From JARYGU01 sp033795365 (GTDB lineage: Bacteria; Pseudomonadota; Alphaproteobacteria; Rhizobiales; Rhizobiaceae): 64,000 nt of DNA. Position 1 is the first letter of the stretch. Each line of letters opens with the position of its first letter. Shown here piece by piece: positions 62,075 to 64,000 of the stretch. The position numbers and the translations under genes are program-made. Below the pieces are notes generated by a model. The model had not been told where the DNA came from. It did no database searches and saw nothing but the letters and a program-made list of their open reading frames with translations. The stretch is taken from contig JARYGU010000008.1 in assembly GCA_033795365.1 (NCBI GenBank), positions 124,001 through 188,000 of the forward strand. The letters are read 5' to 3'.

Positions 62075-62947
62075 ATGAACGCCGAGGCCGGACGACGCGA
62101 CTGGAACGTGAGCCCCCTGCCGCTCAACCACCGCTCCTTTTCCTGGGCGACCGGCACATTCGAAACGGCGCGGCGCCCCTACACCGCGTCGGTGGAGGGG
62201 GTCATAGCGGTGGCGAACCACACGCTGATGGTCACGCTCAAGGGCGGTGCACGGCGGCACGAATTCGTGACGACCGGCGGCACGCGCTATGCGGGTAGCG
62301 ACAGGGCAGGCACCGCCTCCTTCCTGCCGGCGGGCTGCGAACGGCGCCTCAACCTGCAGGACGTCGCCTGGGAGTGGGCATCGATCGCCCTGCCCCCGTC
62401 CGTTGCCGATCTCGGCGGCGTCGGCGCCTTCGGCGGCAATGCCGACCCGTTTCTCTTCGGCATGCTCATGGAACTGGAGCGCCTGTTCAGCGCGGACGGT
62501 GCGCTCGACCCCTCCTATTGCGAGACGATGACGCTCGCGCTCGTCAGCTATCTGAGGCAGCGCTACGTCCGCGTGCCGGAGCCGGTGGGACCGTCCCTGC
62601 GCCTGACCGCCAGGGATATCAGGCGCGTGGACGACTTCATCGAATCCCGTCTCGCCAGCGGCCTGCGCATTGCGGATCTGGCGGCGCTGGTCGGCTGTTC
62701 AGAGGGGCACTTCCATCGCGCCTTCCGCGCAACGACCGGCAGCACGCCGCTGCAACGCATCAACCAGGCGCGCGTCTCGCGGGCGCGCCTGCTCCTTTCC
62801 GACCGGACGGCCTCGATCGTCGACATCGCCGCCGCCGTCGGCTTTGCCAATCCCAGCCATTTTGCCCGCGTCTTCCGTGAATTCATCGGGGTCAACCCGG
62901 ACGACTATCGGCGCAAGGCGGGCCTCGGTCCGCAAACGGCCGATTGA
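62075..62947 (+). CDS. AraC-family transcriptional regulator
   Basis: 290 residues. The C-terminal double HTH is clear: LRIADLAALVGCSEGHFHRAFRATTG and SIVDIAAAVGFANPSHFARVFREFIG, followed by NPDDYR. The N-terminal domain is unassigned. Located upstream of the aldo/keto reductase in the same direction, 117 bp away; it may regulate it. Confidence 0.9.
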   Translation: MNAEAGRRDWNVSPLPLNHRSFSWATGTFETARRPYTASVEGVIAVANHTLMVTLKGGARRHEFVTTGGTRYAGSDRAGTASFLPAGCERRLNLQDVAWEWASIALPPSVADLGGVGAFGGNADPFLFGMLMELERLFSADGALDPSYCETMTLALVSYLRQRYVRVPEPVGPSLRLTARDIRRVDDFIESRLASGLRIADLAALVGCSEGHFHRAFRATTGSTPLQRINQARVSRARLLLSDRTASIVDIAAAVGFANPSHFARVFREFIGVNPDDYRRKAGLGPQTAD

Positions 62948-63064
62948 AGATCAGGATCGTGGCTGCATGCGAGGAACGAGCGCGCGGCTGCGCGCAAGAG
63001 GCCGTAAGACACCGGCATGACGATCGCCCGACCGCCGGGCTTCATCGCGTCCAAGGAGTTCCTC

Positions 63065-64000
63065 ATGGCATTCGACACGATCAGCAGACGCTCCCTTCTC
63101 AAGACGGCCGGCCTTGCGGGCGGCGCACTCGCGACGACGCTCCTGCTGCCCCGATACGCAGCGCACGGCCAGAACGCTGCAGCACCCGCTCAGGGCGCAC
63201 CCATCCTGCGCACCATTCCGAAAACCGGCGAGACCGTTCCGGCCGTCGGCCTCGGTACTTTCGAGACCTTCGACATCCTGCCCGGTGAGCCGCGCGACCA
63301 TGTGCGCGAGGTGATCCGGCGCTTCCACGCAGCCGGCGGACGGGTGATCGATACCTCGCCGCTCTACGGCATGTCGGAGGTCAGCGTCGGCGACTTCGCG
63401 ACAGAGCTCGGCATCGCCGACGACCTCTTCATCACCAACAAGACCTGGACGACCGGCGAATATCTCTCCGACAACAGCCATTCGCACGCGCAGTTCTTCC
63501 GCTCGATGGAAAGGCTCTGGCGCAATACCATGGACGTCCAGCAGGTGCATAGCCTGGAGAACCACGACCAGGTGCTGCACCTCCTGCGGCAATGGAAGGC
63601 GGAAGGACGCGTTCGCTATATCGGCGCGACACAGTGGAGCGCGGAATATTACGACACGATGGAGCGGCTGGTGCGCGGCGGCAACCTCGATTTCGTGCAG
63701 ATCGCCTATACGATCTTCTCCCGCCAGGCCGAGGAGCGGCTGCTGCCGGCATGCGCCGATAACGGCGTCGCCGTGCAGATCAACATACCGTTCGAGAAGG
63801 CCCGCCTCTTAACCTGCGTGAAGGACCAGCCGCTTCCCGATTTCGCCGCGGAATTCGGCGCCGCCACCTGGGCGCAGTTCTTCCTCAAGTTCATCCTCTC
63901 CCATCCGGCGGTCACCGTCGTCATCCCCGCGACGAGCAGCCCGGAGCATGCGAGCGACAATATGGGCGCGCTCTACGGCGACCTGCCGGACGAGGCGATG
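63065..64000 (+). CDS. Tat-exported aldo/keto reductase, cut by window end
   Basis: 312 codons open to the last base. AAGGAG precedes ATG 63065. The leader SRRSLLKTAGLAGGALATTLL is a classic twin-arginine signal. The AKR tetrad is visible: Asp in RVIDTSPLYG, Tyr in LYGMSEV, Lys in ITNKTWT, and His in QVHSLEN. A periplasmic location is unusual for a NADPH-type reductase, so cofactor capture before export is implied. The 3' end lies outside the window. Confidence 0.88.
   Translation, partial: MAFDTISRRSLLKTAGLAGGALATTLLLPRYAAHGQNAAAPAQGAPILRTIPKTGETVPAVGLGTFETFDILPGEPRDHVREVIRRFHAAGGRVIDTSPLYGMSEVSVGDFATELGIADDLFITNKTWTTGEYLSDNSHSHAQFFRSMERLWRNTMDVQQVHSLENHDQVLHLLRQWKAEGRVRYIGATQWSAEYYDTMERLVRGGNLDFVQIAYTIFSRQAEERLLPACADNGVAVQINIPFEKARLLTCVKDQPLPDFAAEFGAATWAQFFLKFILSHPAVTVVIPATSSPEHASDNMGALYGDLPDEAM

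Noticed and set aside
1..64000. Prophage, insertion sequence or genomic island
   Set aside because: No integrase, transposase or phage gene was seen; the only tRNA is not followed by an attachment-site repeat that I can recognise.

Overview
The window is a high-GC alphaproteobacterial chromosome segment, most likely from Rhizobiaceae and closest in gene content and order to Sinorhizobium/Ensifer. The supporting evidence is the rpoZ-rel-acpS-lepB-rnc-era block, smpB-dapA-slt next to ropA-type porins, the iolR-iolC(DUF2090 fusion)-iolD-iolE-iolB inositol cluster, and RIME-like palindromes between genes. It is core chromosome with small accessory patches. I see no prophage, insertion sequence, CRISPR array or plasmid function.

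Layout. 1-5.2 kb: the 5' two thirds of tex (minus strand), then a polyamine-type periplasmic binding protein whose gene overlaps a membrane GGDEF-EAL gene by 14 bp. This looks like an NspS/MbaA-type ligand-to-c-di-GMP sensing pair. 5.3-11 kb: small metabolic genes, two LysR regulators, a Tat-exported alpha/beta hydrolase and an NTF2-like protein. 11-18 kb (minus): rpoZ, rel, a 50-codon DUF3563 gene, a DUF2062 membrane protein, acpS, lepB, rnc and era. 18.4-23.4 kb: a NYN-domain nuclease-like protein, a hypothetical, smpB, dapA and a soluble lytic transglycosylase. 23.6-28.1 kb: three RopA-type porins in tandem, each with its own terminator, one crossed by a 100-N gap. 28.7 kb: tRNA-Ser(GCU). 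29.1-37.2 kb: myo-inositol catabolism with a divergent Gfo/Idh/MocA oxidoreductase and candidate IolR operators. 37-46 kb: a PHB-depolymerase-like esterase, glutaryl-CoA dehydrogenase, two PilZ-like proteins, a HisC-like aminotransferase running into a 7-bp tandem repeat with a second 100-N gap, a Sel1 protein, small secreted or membrane proteins and AMP nucleosidase. 46-51 kb: a flippase-like membrane protein opposite a GT2-GT39-GT39 operon, probably for periplasmic sugar transfer to LPS or lipid A. 51-54 kb: a divergent class III aminotransferase and glutamine-synthetase-like ligase, probably for polyamine catabolism. 54-64 kb: a diacylglycerol-kinase-like protein, an MFS exporter, an HxlR/oxidoreductase/DoxX group, a glycine-betaine-type ABC binding protein and permease without an ATPase, an L,D-transpeptidase, an AraC regulator, and a Tat-exported aldo/keto reductase cut by the window end.

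Two results matter most to a user of this sequence. First, both 100-N gaps join contig ends that share exactly 77 bp, so they look like artefacts of a k=77 de Bruijn assembly. The porin gap is then probably not missing sequence: removing 177 bp gives an intact 362-residue porin. The second gap hides an unknown number of GCGAATA heptamers. Second, the polyamine-binding-protein/GGDEF-EAL pair at the left end is the best candidate for a poorly described signalling system. The polyamine-catabolism pair at 51-54 kb and two PilZ-like proteins at 40 kb fit this theme, although no direct link is visible.
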